Below, one piece after another: positions 10,301 to 20,466 of a stretch of DNA of 64,000 nt. Origin of the DNA: Tubulanus polymorphus (taxonomy: Eukaryota > Nemertea > Palaeonemertea > Tubulaniformes > Tubulanidae); NCBI RefSeq assembly GCF_964204645.1, contig NW_027437435.1, positions 116,836 to 180,835 on the forward strand, in the 5' to 3' direction. The notes under the pieces were generated by a model. The model ran no database searches. It saw nothing but the letters and a program-made list of their open reading frames with translations, and was not told the origin of the DNA. Position numbers and translations under genes: made by a program. How positions within the stretch are numbered: the stretch's first letter is position 1; each line of letters opens with the position of its first letter.

Positions 10301-13300
10301 AAAGCGCTCAAATCGTCAGGAAAAGCCCTTTTCGACGCGAAAACGTCGTTCGGCGCGAGAAAAGACGTTTTCGTATCGAATATTCCCCCTATCGGAAAAA
10401 CGACAATGCCGATGCGTAAAAGCGCTCAAATCGTCAGGAAAAGCACTTTTCGACGCGAAAACGTCGTTCAGCGCGAGAAAAGACGTTTTCTTTTCGAATA
10501 TTCCCCCTATCGGAAAAACGACAATGCCGATGCGTAAAAGCGCTCAAATCGTCAGGAAAAGCACTTTTCGACGCGAAAACGTCGCTCAGCGCGAGAAAAG
10601 ACGTTTTCGTGTCGAATATTCTCCCTATCGGTAAAACGACAATGTCGATGCGTAAAAGCGCTCATATCGTCAGGAAAAGCACTTTTCGACGCGAAAACGT
10701 CGTTCAGCGCAAGAAAAGACATTTTCTTTTCGAATATTCCCCCTATCGGAAAAACGACAATGTCGATGCGTAAAAGCGCTCAAATCGTCAGGAAAAGCAC
10801 TTTTCGACGCGAAAACGTCGTTCAGCGCGAGAAAAGACGTTTTCTTATCGAATATTCCCCCTATCGGAAAAACGACAATGCCGATGCGTAAAAGCGCTCA
10901 AATCGTCAGGAAAAGCACTTTTCGACGCGAAAACGTCGTTCGGCGCGAGAAAAGACGTTTTCGTATCGAATATTCCCCCTATCGGAAAAACGAATATGCC
11001 GATGCGTAAAAGCGCTCAAATCGTCTGGAAAAGCACTTTTCGACGCGAAAACGTCGTTCAGCGCGAGAAAAGACGTTTTCGTATCGAATATTCCCCCTAT
11101 CGGAAAAACGACAATGTCGATGCGTAAAAGCGCTCAAATCGTCAGGTAAAGCACTTTTCGACGCGAAAACGTCGCTCAGCGCGAGAAAAGACGTTTTCTT
11201 TTCGAATATTCCCCCTATCGGAAAAACGACAATGTCGATGCGTAAAAGCGCTCAAATCGTCAGGAAAAGCACTTTTCGACGCGAAAACGTCGTTCGGCGC
11301 GAGAAAAGACGTTTTCGTATCGAATATTCCCCCTATCGGAAAAACGACAATGCCGATGCGTAAAAGCGCTCAAATCGTCAGGAAAAGCACTTTTCGACGC
11401 GAAAACGTCGTTCAGCGCGAGAAAAGACGTTTTCTTTTCGAATATTCCCCCTATCGGAAAAACGACAATGCCGATGCGTAAAAGCGCTCAAATCGTCAGG
11501 AAAAGCACTTTTCGACGCGAAAACGTCGCTCAGCGCGAGAAAAGACGTTTTCGTGTCGAATATTCTCCCTATCGGTAAAACGACAATGTCGATGCGTAAA
11601 AGCGCTCATATCGTCAGGAAAAGCACTTTTCGACGCGAAAACGTCGTTCGGCGCGAGAAAAGACGTTTTCGTATCGAATATTCCCCCTATCGGAAAAACG
11701 ACAATGCCGATGCGTAAAAGCGCTCAAATCGTCAGGAAAAGCACTTTTCGACCCGAAAACGTCGTTCGGCGCGAGAAAAGACGTTTTCGTATCGAATATT
11801 CCCCCTATCGGAAAAACGACAATGCCGATGCGTAAAAGCGCTCAAATCGTCTGGAAAAGCACTTTTCGACGCGAAAACGTCGTTCGGCGCGAGAAAAGAC
11901 GTTTTCGTATCGAATATTCCCCCTATCGGAAAAACGACAATGTCGATGCGTAAAAGCGCTCAAATCGTCAGGAAAAGCACTTTTCGACGCGAAAACGTCG
12001 TTCAGCGCGAGAAAAGACGTTTTCGTATCGAATATTCTCACTATCGGTAAAACGACAATGTCGATGCGTAAAAGCGCTCAAATCGTCAGGAAAAGCACTT
12101 TTCGACGCGAAAACGTCGTTTAGCGCGAGAAAAGACGTTTTCGTGTCGAATATTCTCCCTATCGGTAAAACGACAATGTCGATGCGTAAAAGCGCTCAAA
12201 TCGTCAGGAAAAGCACTTTTCGACGCGAAAACGTCGTTCAGCGCGAGAAAAGACCTTTTCGTATCGAATATTCCCCCTATCGGAAAAACGACAATGTCGA
12301 TGCGTAAAAGCGCTCAAATCGTCAGGAAAAGCACTTTTCGACGCGAAAACGTCGTTCAGCGCGAGAAAAGACCTTTTCGTATCGAATATTCCCCCTATCG
12401 GAAAAACGACAATGTCGATGCGTAAAAGCGCTCAAATCGTCAAGAAAAGCACTTTTCGACGCGAAAACGTCGTTCGGCGCGAGAAAAGACGTTTTCGTAT
12501 CGAATATTCCCCCTATCGGAAAAACGACAATGTCGATGCGTAAAAGCGCTCAAATCGTCAGGAAAAGCACTTTTCGACCCGAAAACGTCGTTCAGCGCGA
12601 GAAAAGTCGTTTTCGTATTGAATATTCTCACTATCGGTAAAACGACAATGTCGATGCGTAAAAGCGCTCAAATCGTCAGGAAAAGCACTTTTCGACGCGA
12701 AAACGTCGCTCAGCGCGAGAAAAGACGTTTTCTTTTCGAATATTCCCCCTATCGGAAAAACGACAATGTCGATGCGTAAAAGCGCTCAAATCGTCAGGAA
12801 AAGCCCTTTTCGACGCGAAAACGTCGTTCGGCGCGAGAAAAGACGTTTTCGTATCGAATATTCCCCCTATCGGAAAAACGACAATGCCGATGCGTAAAAG
12901 CGCTCAAATCGTCTGGAAAAGCACTTTTCGACGCGAAAACGTCGTTCAGCGCGAGAAAAGACGTTTTCTTTTCGAATATTCCCCCTATCGGAAAAACGAC
13001 AATGCCGATGCGTAAAAGCGCTCAAATCGTCAGGAAAAGCACTTTTCGACGCGAAAACGTCGTTCAGCGCGAGAAAAGACGTTTTCGTATCGAATATTCT
13101 CACTATCGGTAAAACGACAATGTCGATGCGTAAAAGCGCTCAAATCGTCAGGAAAAGCACTTTTCGACGCGAAAACGTCGTTTAGCGCGAGAAAAGACGT
13201 TTTCGTGTCGAATATTCTCCCTATCGGTAAAACGACAATGTCGATGCGTAAAAGCGCTCAAATCGTCAGGAAAAGCACTTTTCGACGCGAAAACGTCGTT

Positions 13301-14409
13301 CAGCGCGAGAAAAGTCCTTTTCGTATCGAATATTCCCCCTATCGGAAAAACGACAATGTCGATGCGTAAAAGCGCTCAAATCGTCAGGAAAAGCACTTTT
13401 CGACCCGAAAACGTCGTTCAGCGCGAGAAAAGTCGTTTTCGTATCGAATATTCTCACTATCGGTAAAACGACAATGTCGATGCGTAAAAGCGCTCAAATC
13501 GTCAGGAAAAGCACTTTTCGACGCGAAAACGTCGCTCAGCGCGAGAAAAGACGTTTTCTTTTCGAATATTCCCCCTATCGGAAAAACGACAATGTCGATG
13601 CGTAAAAGCGCTCAAATCGTCAGGAAAAGCCCTTTTCGACGCGAAAACGTCGTTCAGCGCGAGAAAAGTCGTTTTCGTATTGAATATTCTCACTATCGGT
13701 AAAACGACAATGTCGATGCGTAAAAGCGCTCAAATCGTCAGGAAAAGCACTTTTCGACGCGAAAACGTCGCTCAGCGCGAGAAAAGACGTTTTCTTTTCG
13801 AATATTCCCCCTATCGGAAAAACGACAATGTCGATGCGTAAAAGCGCTCAAATCGTCAGGAAAAGCCCTTTTCGACGCGAAAACGTCGTTCGGCGCGAGA
13901 AAAGACGTTTTCGTATCGAATATTCCCCCTATCGGAAAAACGACAATGCCGATGCGTAAAAGCGCTCAAATCGTCAGGAAAAGCACTTTTCGACGCGAAA
14001 ACGTCGTTCAGCGCGAGAAAAGACGTTTTCTTTTCGAATATTCCCCCTATCGGAAAAACGACAATGCCGATGCGTAAAAGCGCTCAAATCGTCAGGAAAA
14101 GCACTTTTCGACGCGAAAACGTCGCTCAGCGCGAGAAAAGACGTTTTCGTGTCGAATATTCTCCCTATCGGTAAAACGACAATGTCGATGCGTAAAAGCG
14201 CTCATATCGTCAGGAAAAGCACTTTTCGACGCGAAAACGTCGTTCAGCGCAAGAAAAGACATTTTCTTTTCGAATATTCCCCCTATCGGAAAAACGACAA
14301 TGTCGATGCGTAAAAGCGCTCAAATCGTCAGGAAAAGCACTTTTCGACGCGAAAACGTCGTTCAGCGCGAGAAAAGACGTTTTCTTATCGAATATTCCCC
14401 CTATCGGAA
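7310..14409 (+). repeat. 30-unit (3,540-bp) higher-order tandem duplication
   Basis: The segment from about 7310 to 10869 is repeated with an offset of exactly 3,540 bp (about 10850-14409), that is thirty 118-bp units. Rare variants recur at this spacing, for example CGAATATGCC at about 7452/10992, GTCAGGTAAAG near 7600/11140, and GAAAAGTCC near 9772/13312. The copies look near-identical, so the duplication is recent. Confidence 0.85.
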
Positions 14410-16894
14410 AACGACAATGCCGATGCGCAAAAGCGCTCAAATCGTCAGGAAAAGCACTTTTCGACGCGAAAACGTCGTTAAGCGCGAGAAAAGACGTTTT
14501 CGTATCGAATATTCCCCCTATCGGAAAAACGACAATGCCGATGCGTAAAAGCGCTCAAATCGTCTGGAAAAGCACTTTTCGACGCGAAAACGTCGTTCAG
14601 CGCGAGAAAAGACGTTTTCTTTTCGAATATTCCCCCTATCGGAAAAACGACAATGTCGATGCGTAAAAGCGCTCAAATCGTCAGGAAAAGCACTTTTCGA
14701 CGCGAAAACGTCGTTCAGCGCGAGAAAAGACGTTGTCGTGTCGAATATTCTCCCTATCGGTAAAACGACAATGTCGATGCGTAAAAGCGCTCAAATCGTC
14801 AGGAAAAGCGCTTTTCGACGCGAAAACGTAGTTCAGCGCGAGAAAAGACGTTTTCTTATCAAATATTCCCCCTATCGGAAAAACGACAATGTCGATGCGT
14901 AAAAGCGCTCAAATCGTCAGGAAAAGCACTTTTCGACGCGAAAACGTCGTTCAGCGCGAGAAAAGACGTTTTCGTATCGAATATTCTCACTATCGGTAAA
15001 ACGACAATGTCGATGCGTAAAAGCGCTCAAATCGTCAGGAAAAGCACTTTTCGACGCGAAAACGTCGCTCAGCGCGAGAAAACCCGTTTTCTTTTCGAAT
15101 ATTCCCGCTATCGGAAAAACGACAATGCCGATGCGTAAAAGCGCTCAAATCGTCAGGAAAAGCACTTTTCGACGCAAAAACGTCGCTCAGCGCGAGAAAA
15201 GACGTTTTCTTTTCGAATATTCCCCCTATCGGAAAAACGACAATGCCGATGCGTAAAAGCGCTCAAATCGTCAGGAAAAGCACTTTTCGACGCGAAAACG
15301 TCGCTCAGCGCGAGAAAAAACGTTTTCTTTTCGAATATTCCCCCTATCGGAAAAACGACAATGCCGATGCGTAAAAGCGCTCAAATCGTCAGGAAAAGCA
15401 CTTTTCGACGCGAAAACGTCGCTCGGCGCGAGAAAAGACGTTTTCTTTTCGAATATTCCCCCTATCGGAAAAACGACAATGCCGATGCGTAAAAGCGCTC
15501 AAATCGTCAGGAAAAGCACTTTTCGACGCGAAAACGTCGTTCGGCGCGAGAAAAGACGTTTTCGTATCGAATATTCCCCCTATCGGAAAAACGACAATGC
15601 CGATGCGTAAAAGCGCTCAAATCGTCAGGAAAAGCACTTTTCGACGCGAAAACGTCGTTCGGCGCGAGAAAAGACGTTTTCGTATCGAATATTCTCACTA
15701 TCGGTAAAACGACAATGCCGATGCGTAAAAAGCGCTCAAATCGTCAGGAAAAGCACTTTTCGACGCGAAAACGTAGTTCAGCGCGAGAAAAGACGTTTTC
15801 TTATCGAATATTCCCCCTATCGGAAAAACGACAATGTCGATGCGTAAAAGCGCTCAAATCGTCAGGAAAAGCACTTTTCGACGCGAAAACGTCGTTCGGC
15901 GCGTGAAAAGACGTTTTCGTATCGAATATTCTCCCTATCGGAAAAACGACAATGTCGATGCGTAAAAGCGCTCAAATCGTCAAGAAAAGCACTTTTCGAC
16001 GCGAAAACGTCGCTCAGCGCGAGAAAAGACGTTTTCGTGTCGAATATTCTCCCTATCGGTAAAACGACAATGTCGATGCGTAAAAGTGCTCAAATCGTCA
16101 GGAAAAGCACTTTTCGACGCGAAAACGTAGTTCAGCGCGAGAAAAGACGTTTCCTTATCAAATATTCCCCCTATCGGAAAAACGACAATGTCGATGCGTA
16201 AAAGCGCTCAAATCGTCAGGAAAAGCACTTTTCGACGCGAAAACGTCGTTCAGCGCGAGAAAAGACGTTTTCTTTTCGAATATTCCCCCTATCGGAAAAA
16301 CGACAATGCCGATGCGTAAAAGCGCTCAAATCGTCAGGAAAAGCACTTTTCGCCGCGAAAACGTCGTTCAGCGCGAGAAAAGACGTTTTCGTACCGAATA
16401 TTCTCACTATCTGTAAAACGACAATGTCGATGCGTAAAAGCGCTCAAATCGTCAGGAAAAGCACTTTTCGACGCGAAAACGTCGTTCGGCGCGAGAAAAG
16501 ACGTTTTCGTGTCGAATATTCTCCCTATCGGTAAAACGACAATGTCGATGCGTAAAAGCGCTCAAATCGTCAGGAAAAGCACTTTTCGACGCGAAAACGT
16601 AGTTCGGCGCGAGAAAAGACGTTTTCTTATCGAATATTCTCACTATCGGTAAAACGACAATGTCGATGCGTAAAAGCGCTCAAATCGTCAGGAAAAGCAC
16701 TTTTCGACGCGAAAACGTCGTTCAGCGCGAGAAAAGACGTTTTCGTGTCGAATATTCTCCCTATCGGTAAAACGACAATGTCGATGCGTAAAAGCGCTCA
16801 AATCGTCAGGAAAAGCACTTTTCGACGCGAAAACGTAGTTCAGCGCGAGAAAAGACGTTTTCTTATCGAATATTCCCCCTATCGGAAAAACGAC

Positions 16895-16920
16895 AATGTC
16901 GATGCGAAAAGTGCTTTTCT
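16895..16920. repeat. satellite inversion junction
   Basis: The direct-orientation unit reads to GTCGATGCG at about 16906 and continues directly as GAAAAGTGCTTTTC of the opposite orientation. The unit is therefore broken mid-repeat and the array flips. A few bases (GCGAAAAG) could belong to either side, consistent with a microhomology-type join. Confidence 0.9.
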
Positions 16921-18610
16921 TGACGATTTGAGCGCTTTTACGCATCGACATTGTCGTTTTTCCGATAGGGGGAATATTCGATACGAAAACGTCTTTTCTC
17001 GCGCTGAGCGACGTTTTCGCGTCGAAAAGTGCTTTTCTTGACGATTTGAGCGCTTTTACGCATCGACATTGTCGTTTTTCCGATAGGGGGAATATTTGAT
17101 AAGAAAACGTCTTTTCTCGCGCTGAACTACGTTTTCGCGTCGAAAAGTGCTTTTCCTGACGATTTGAGCGCTTTTACGCATCGACATTGTCGTTTTACCG
17201 ATAGGGAGAATATTCGACACGAAAAGGTCTTTTCTCGCGCTAAACGACGTTTTCGCGTCGAAAAGTGCTTTTCCTGACGATTTGAACGCTTTTACGCATC
17301 GGCATTGTCGTTTTTACGATAGGGCGAATATTCGATACGAAAACGTCTTTTCTCGCGCTGAGCGACGTTTTCGCGTCGAAAAGTGCTTTTCCTGACGATT
17401 TGAGCGCTTTTACGCATCGACATTGTCGTTTTTCCGATAGGGGGAATATTCGATACGAAAACGTCTTTTCTCGCGCTGAACGACGTTTTCGCGTCGAAAA
17501 GTGCTTTTCCTGACGATTTGAGCGCTTTTACGCATCGACATTGTCGTTTTACCGATAGGGAGAATATTCGACACGAAAACGACTTTTCTCGCGCTGAGCG
17601 ACGTTTTCGCCTCGAAAAGTGCTTTTCCTGACGATTTGAGCGCTTTTACGCATCGGCATTGTCGTTTTTCCGATAGTGAGAATATTCGAAAAGAAAACGT
17701 CTTTTCTCGCGCTGAACGACGTTTTCGCGTCGAAAAGTGCTTTTCCAGACGATTTGAGCGCTTTTACGCATCGGCATTGTCGTTTTTCCGATAGGGGGAA
17801 TATTCGATACGAAAACGTCTTTTCTCGCGCCGAACGACGTTTTCGCGTCGAAAAGTGCTTTTCCTGACGATTTGAGCGCTTTTACTCATCGGCATTGTCG
17901 TTTTTCCGATAGGGGGAATATTCGATACGAAAACGTCTTTTCTCGCGCCGAACGACGTTTTCGCGTCGAAAAGTGCTTTTCCTGACGATTTGAGCGCTTT
18001 AACGCATCGACATTGTCGTTTTACCGATAGGGAGAATATTCGACACGAAAACGTCTTTTCTCGCGCTAAACGACGTTTTCGCGTCGAAAAGTGCTTTTCC
18101 TGACGATTTGAGCGCTTTTACGCATCGACATTGTCGTTTTTCCGATAGGGGGAATATTCGATACGAAAACGTCTTTTCTCGCGCTGAGCGACGTTTTCGC
18201 GTCGAAAAGTGCTTTTCCTGACGATTTGAGCGCTTTTACGCATCGACATTGTCGTTTTTCCGATAGGGGGAATATTCGATACGAAAACGTCTTTTCTCGC
18301 GCTAAACGACGTTTTCGCGTCGAAAAGTGCTTTTCCAGACGATTTGAGCGCTTTTACGCATCGGCATTGTCGTTTTTCCGATAGGGGGAATATTCGATAC
18401 GAAAACGTCTTTTCTCGCGCCGAACGAGGTTTTCGGGTCGAAAAGTGCTTTTCCTGACGATTTGAGCGCTTTTACGCATCGGCATTGTCGTTTTTCCGAT
18501 AGGGGGAATATTCGATACGAAAACGTCTTTTCTCGCGCCGAACGACGTTTTCGCGTCGAAAAGTGCTTTTCCTGACGATTTGAGCGCTTTTACGCATCGA
18601 CATTGTCGTT
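16907..18610 (-). repeat. 118-bp satellite array, inverted orientation, left of the Polinton
   Basis: About 14 copies of the same 118-bp unit read on the minus strand. The array is interrupted within a unit after GACATTGTCGTT by the Polinton and resumes at 35059 in the same orientation and register. It contains no gene. Confidence 0.96.
18605..18610. repeat. left target-site duplication GTCGTT
   Basis: The six bases before the left terminal repeat, GTCGTT, are repeated at 35059-35064 just after the right end. An uninterrupted satellite unit has this hexamer once, between GACATT and TTACCGATAG, so it was duplicated on insertion. Six-bp duplications are typical of Polintons/Mavericks. Confidence 0.95.
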
Positions 18611-18700
18611 AGTAATTAGAATATGTGGCTTTCATACCAGAGGACGAGAGGACGAGACACCACTCATCACCACAAGTAATTTTTTTTCCTAATAAATGGG
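18611..18700. repeat. left terminal inverted repeat (90 bp)
   Basis: The first 90 bp of the element match the reverse complement of the right end up to and including the ATGGG start of the terminal gene. It contains a short direct repeat of GAGGACGA. The terminal gene's promoter and start codon lie inside the repeat. The right repeat is about 30 bp longer because of an internal duplication. Confidence 0.93.
18677..18698 (+). promoter_or_regulatory. TAATTTTTTTT...TAATAAATG promoter-start motif of POLB
   Basis: TAATTTTTTTT is followed by CC and TAATAAATG, with the ATG being the POLB start. It lies in the terminal repeat, so the right-end gene has an identical copy. The architecture resembles poxvirus late promoters. 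Confidence 0.6.
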
Positions 18701-19769
18701 GGAGAATGAACACCAACTAGAAAACAATAATGTCAATAAAAATCAATATTATTGTCAATATTGTAAAAAATACATCGATACATCTAATAAAACACGACAT
18801 GAAAAAACTGCAAATCATATAAAAAATGTAATAGATTTTGAAACTCCAGAAAATTCCAATGAAAGAAAAGAACGATTAGAAAATATGAATGTGAATGAAA
18901 TAAAATGTGAAGTTTGTGATGAATTTATAACAAAAAGGAATTATAATAGACATCTCGAAACAGAAAAATACCATCAAAATTTGAGAAATAATGTTTTAGG
19001 AATAGATTATTTTGATGATAAACCTCAACAAGTAAAAGAATCAACTTCAAAAACTAAATCCATTTCAAATAAACCTTACATGGAAAATGTTAGAAATTAT
19101 ATTGATTCACTAGAAATAAAAGATACAATTGAAATCTTAGAAACATTACATAGTAAAATTGGTCCTGCAGCTATTATATTTAGATTTTTTAAAGGTACAA
19201 CAATAGAAGATTATAGTAAATTTAATGAAATAATAGAAAAAATACTAGATTTGATAACAGATGTTGAATATCCAAAAATTAGTATCTCTGGGAAAGTAAG
19301 TTTTATAAAGTCAGAAGAAAAAATGAATTATAATATTCAAACACTCTCTGAAGAAATAATTTCAAAAACACAAATAAAAGAGAAGTTAGAAAAAATATTA
19401 AATGAATTTAAACGTCATATTGAAGAAAGATATTTTGAGGGTTCTGGCTTAACATTGAATGAAATTATATATTTAGATTTAAATGTTTATAATACAAAAA
19501 GGAATAAAACATCAAAAAGTAATAAAATGTTTAAAAATGATTCAAACACTTCAACAGAAAAGGATATGAAAGCATCAAGTTATATCAAATTACCGTTTAC
19601 AACAAAAGCAGTAATAAATATTCAAAATGAAGATAATAAATGTTTTCTATGGTCAATTATTAGTTGTTTACACCAAACAGAAGATATGACGCATAGTTTT
19701 AGAATAACAAATTACCAGAAATATGAAACATTATATAAAATTGATCAATATCCAGTAACTATCCAGTAA
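18696..19769 (+). CDS. POLB: POLB N-terminal fragment with zinc fingers
   Basis: This is a 357-aa open fragment, the N-terminus of the polymerase. Residues of about 20-41 form a CX2CX11HX5H finger (starting CQYCKKY), and a second CX2C...H finger (starting CEVCDEF) lies around 71-95. A Lys/Glu-rich linker follows. Near residues 295-340 is a stretch containing NKCFLWSIISCLHQ, which matches the conserved domain found upstream of the exonuclease in Polinton/adintovirus-type polymerases. The ATG is chosen because it sits in the terminal repeat immediately after the promoter motif. The frame ends at a TAA created by the 11-bp tandem duplication; the matching frame continues at 19775. It might still be made as a separate zinc-finger protein. 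Confidence 0.75.
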   Translation: MGENEHQLENNNVNKNQYYCQYCKKYIDTSNKTRHEKTANHIKNVIDFETPENSNERKERLENMNVNEIKCEVCDEFITKRNYNRHLETEKYHQNLRNNVLGIDYFDDKPQQVKESTSKTKSISNKPYMENVRNYIDSLEIKDTIEILETLHSKIGPAAIIFRFFKGTTIEDYSKFNEIIEKILDLITDVEYPKISISGKVSFIKSEEKMNYNIQTLSEEIISKTQIKEKLEKILNEFKRHIEERYFEGSGLTLNEIIYLDLNVYNTKRNKTSKSNKMFKNDSNTSTEKDMKASSYIKLPFTTKAVINIQNEDNKCFLWSIISCLHQTEDMTHSFRITNYQKYETLYKIDQYPVTIQ

Positions 19770-19771
19770 CT
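19750..19771 (+). repeat. 11-bp tandem duplication that breaks POLB
   Basis: The 11-mer ATCCAGTAACT occurs twice in direct tandem (19750-19760 and 19761-19771). Eleven is not a multiple of three, so the extra copy shifts the polymerase frame and introduces the stop at 19767-19769. This is a typical slippage-type mutation rather than a homopolymer sequencing error. Confidence 0.85.
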
Positions 19772-19774
19772 AAA

Positions 19775-19969
19775 ATGATTCCTAAAATAGAAAAAATTAA
19801 TAATTTAAAAATAAATGTATTCGAATTAATGCAATTACCAAAGACAAAAGGTGAAAATATTAAAGATTATACATTGGAAGCTTTATATTTAACAGAATAT
19901 TATGATGATGAAAATGCTATAGATTTGTTATATTATAAAAAAGATGAAAATGAACATTATATGTGGTAA
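19775..19969 (+). pseudogene. POLB: POLB fragment 2
   Basis: A 64-codon open piece between the first and second frameshifts. It continues the Polinton polymerase N-terminal region (FELMQLPKTKG followed by an acidic, Tyr-rich stretch) without a catalytic motif. The ATG at its beginning is an internal Met rather than a real start, and no promoter motif precedes it. It ends at TAA 19967-19969, where the polymerase-like reading moves to the frame starting about 19963. Confidence 0.6.
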
Positions 19970-20346
19970 AACAAATTGATTTATTCTTTAGAACGGAAAG
20001 TGATCATCATCGTAAAATTTATCTATGTAGAAAATGTTTATCTAAATTTATGACTGAGAATACATTATTAAAACATAAAGAATTATGTGATAATAAAGAT
20101 TTTTGTAAATTAATAATGCCAACAGAAAAAGATTATAAATTGAAATTTACTAATCATAAATTTAAGAATATTGTTCCATTTGTTCCATTTGTAATTTATG
20201 GGGATTTTGAATCGTTGAATAAAGAATTAACTGATCAAGATAGAAAAGAAATATATAACAAAAAGCAATTATTAAAATCAATGGATAAAGGAAATGAATT
20301 AAATGAAGACGCAACACAAGACCCACCAATTATAAATACAATTTAA
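19963..20346 (+). pseudogene. POLB: POLB fragment 3 with exonuclease motif I
   Basis: A 127-codon piece whose first codon is GTG, so it is not a natural eukaryotic start. It contains a CX2CX12HX3C finger (C22, C25, H38, C42 of the fragment) and then YGDFESLN at 80-86, the 3'-5' exonuclease motif I with its D-F-E catalytic core. It ends at an in-frame TAA (20344-20346); coding similarity resumes at once in the same frame up to the ATG at 20467. The break therefore falls between exonuclease motifs I and II and is most simply a nonsense mutation. Confidence 0.7.
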
Positions 20347-20466
20347 AAAGTTCATCAAAGAGCTGCTGCTTATGGAATTTACATCAAATCAAATTATCCC
20401 GAATTATATGAAAGTCAATATATTTCTTTTAGAGGTGAAAATGTAGTTAATGATTTTTGTGATAAA

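Larger units (their letters stand above)
1883..16906 (+). repeat. 118-bp tandem satellite array, direct orientation
   Basis: About 127 head-to-tail copies of a 118-bp unit (for example 2000-2117), beginning AATATTCCCCCTATCGG. The first copy, at 1883, lacks one base. Units differ at a few diagnostic sites: the head is ATTCCCCCTATCGGA, ATTCTCCCTATCGGT or ATTCTCACTATCGGT, the tail ends CTTTTCG, CGTATCG, CGTGTCG or CTTATCG, and GCCGATG alternates with GTCGATG. The unit is rich in CpG (16 by hand count in 2000-2117) and in short palindromes such as CGACAATGTCG, AAAAGCACTTTT and TTTTCGACGCGAAAA. 118 is not a multiple of 3, so the reading frame shifts between units; the ORFs seen here are periodic artefacts. 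No gene was found in this stretch. Confidence 0.97.

Noticed and set aside
1937-18500. Dozens of 60-114-codon ORFs in the left satellite, both strands
   Set aside because: They recur at multiples of 118 bp and are translations of the repeat unit in different frames. The unit length is not divisible by three, no start context is shared, and opposite strands are equally open.
19740-19975. Programmed ribosomal frameshifting in POLB
   Set aside because: The first break is an 11-bp tandem duplication and no slippery heptamer is visible at either shift, so mutation is simpler.
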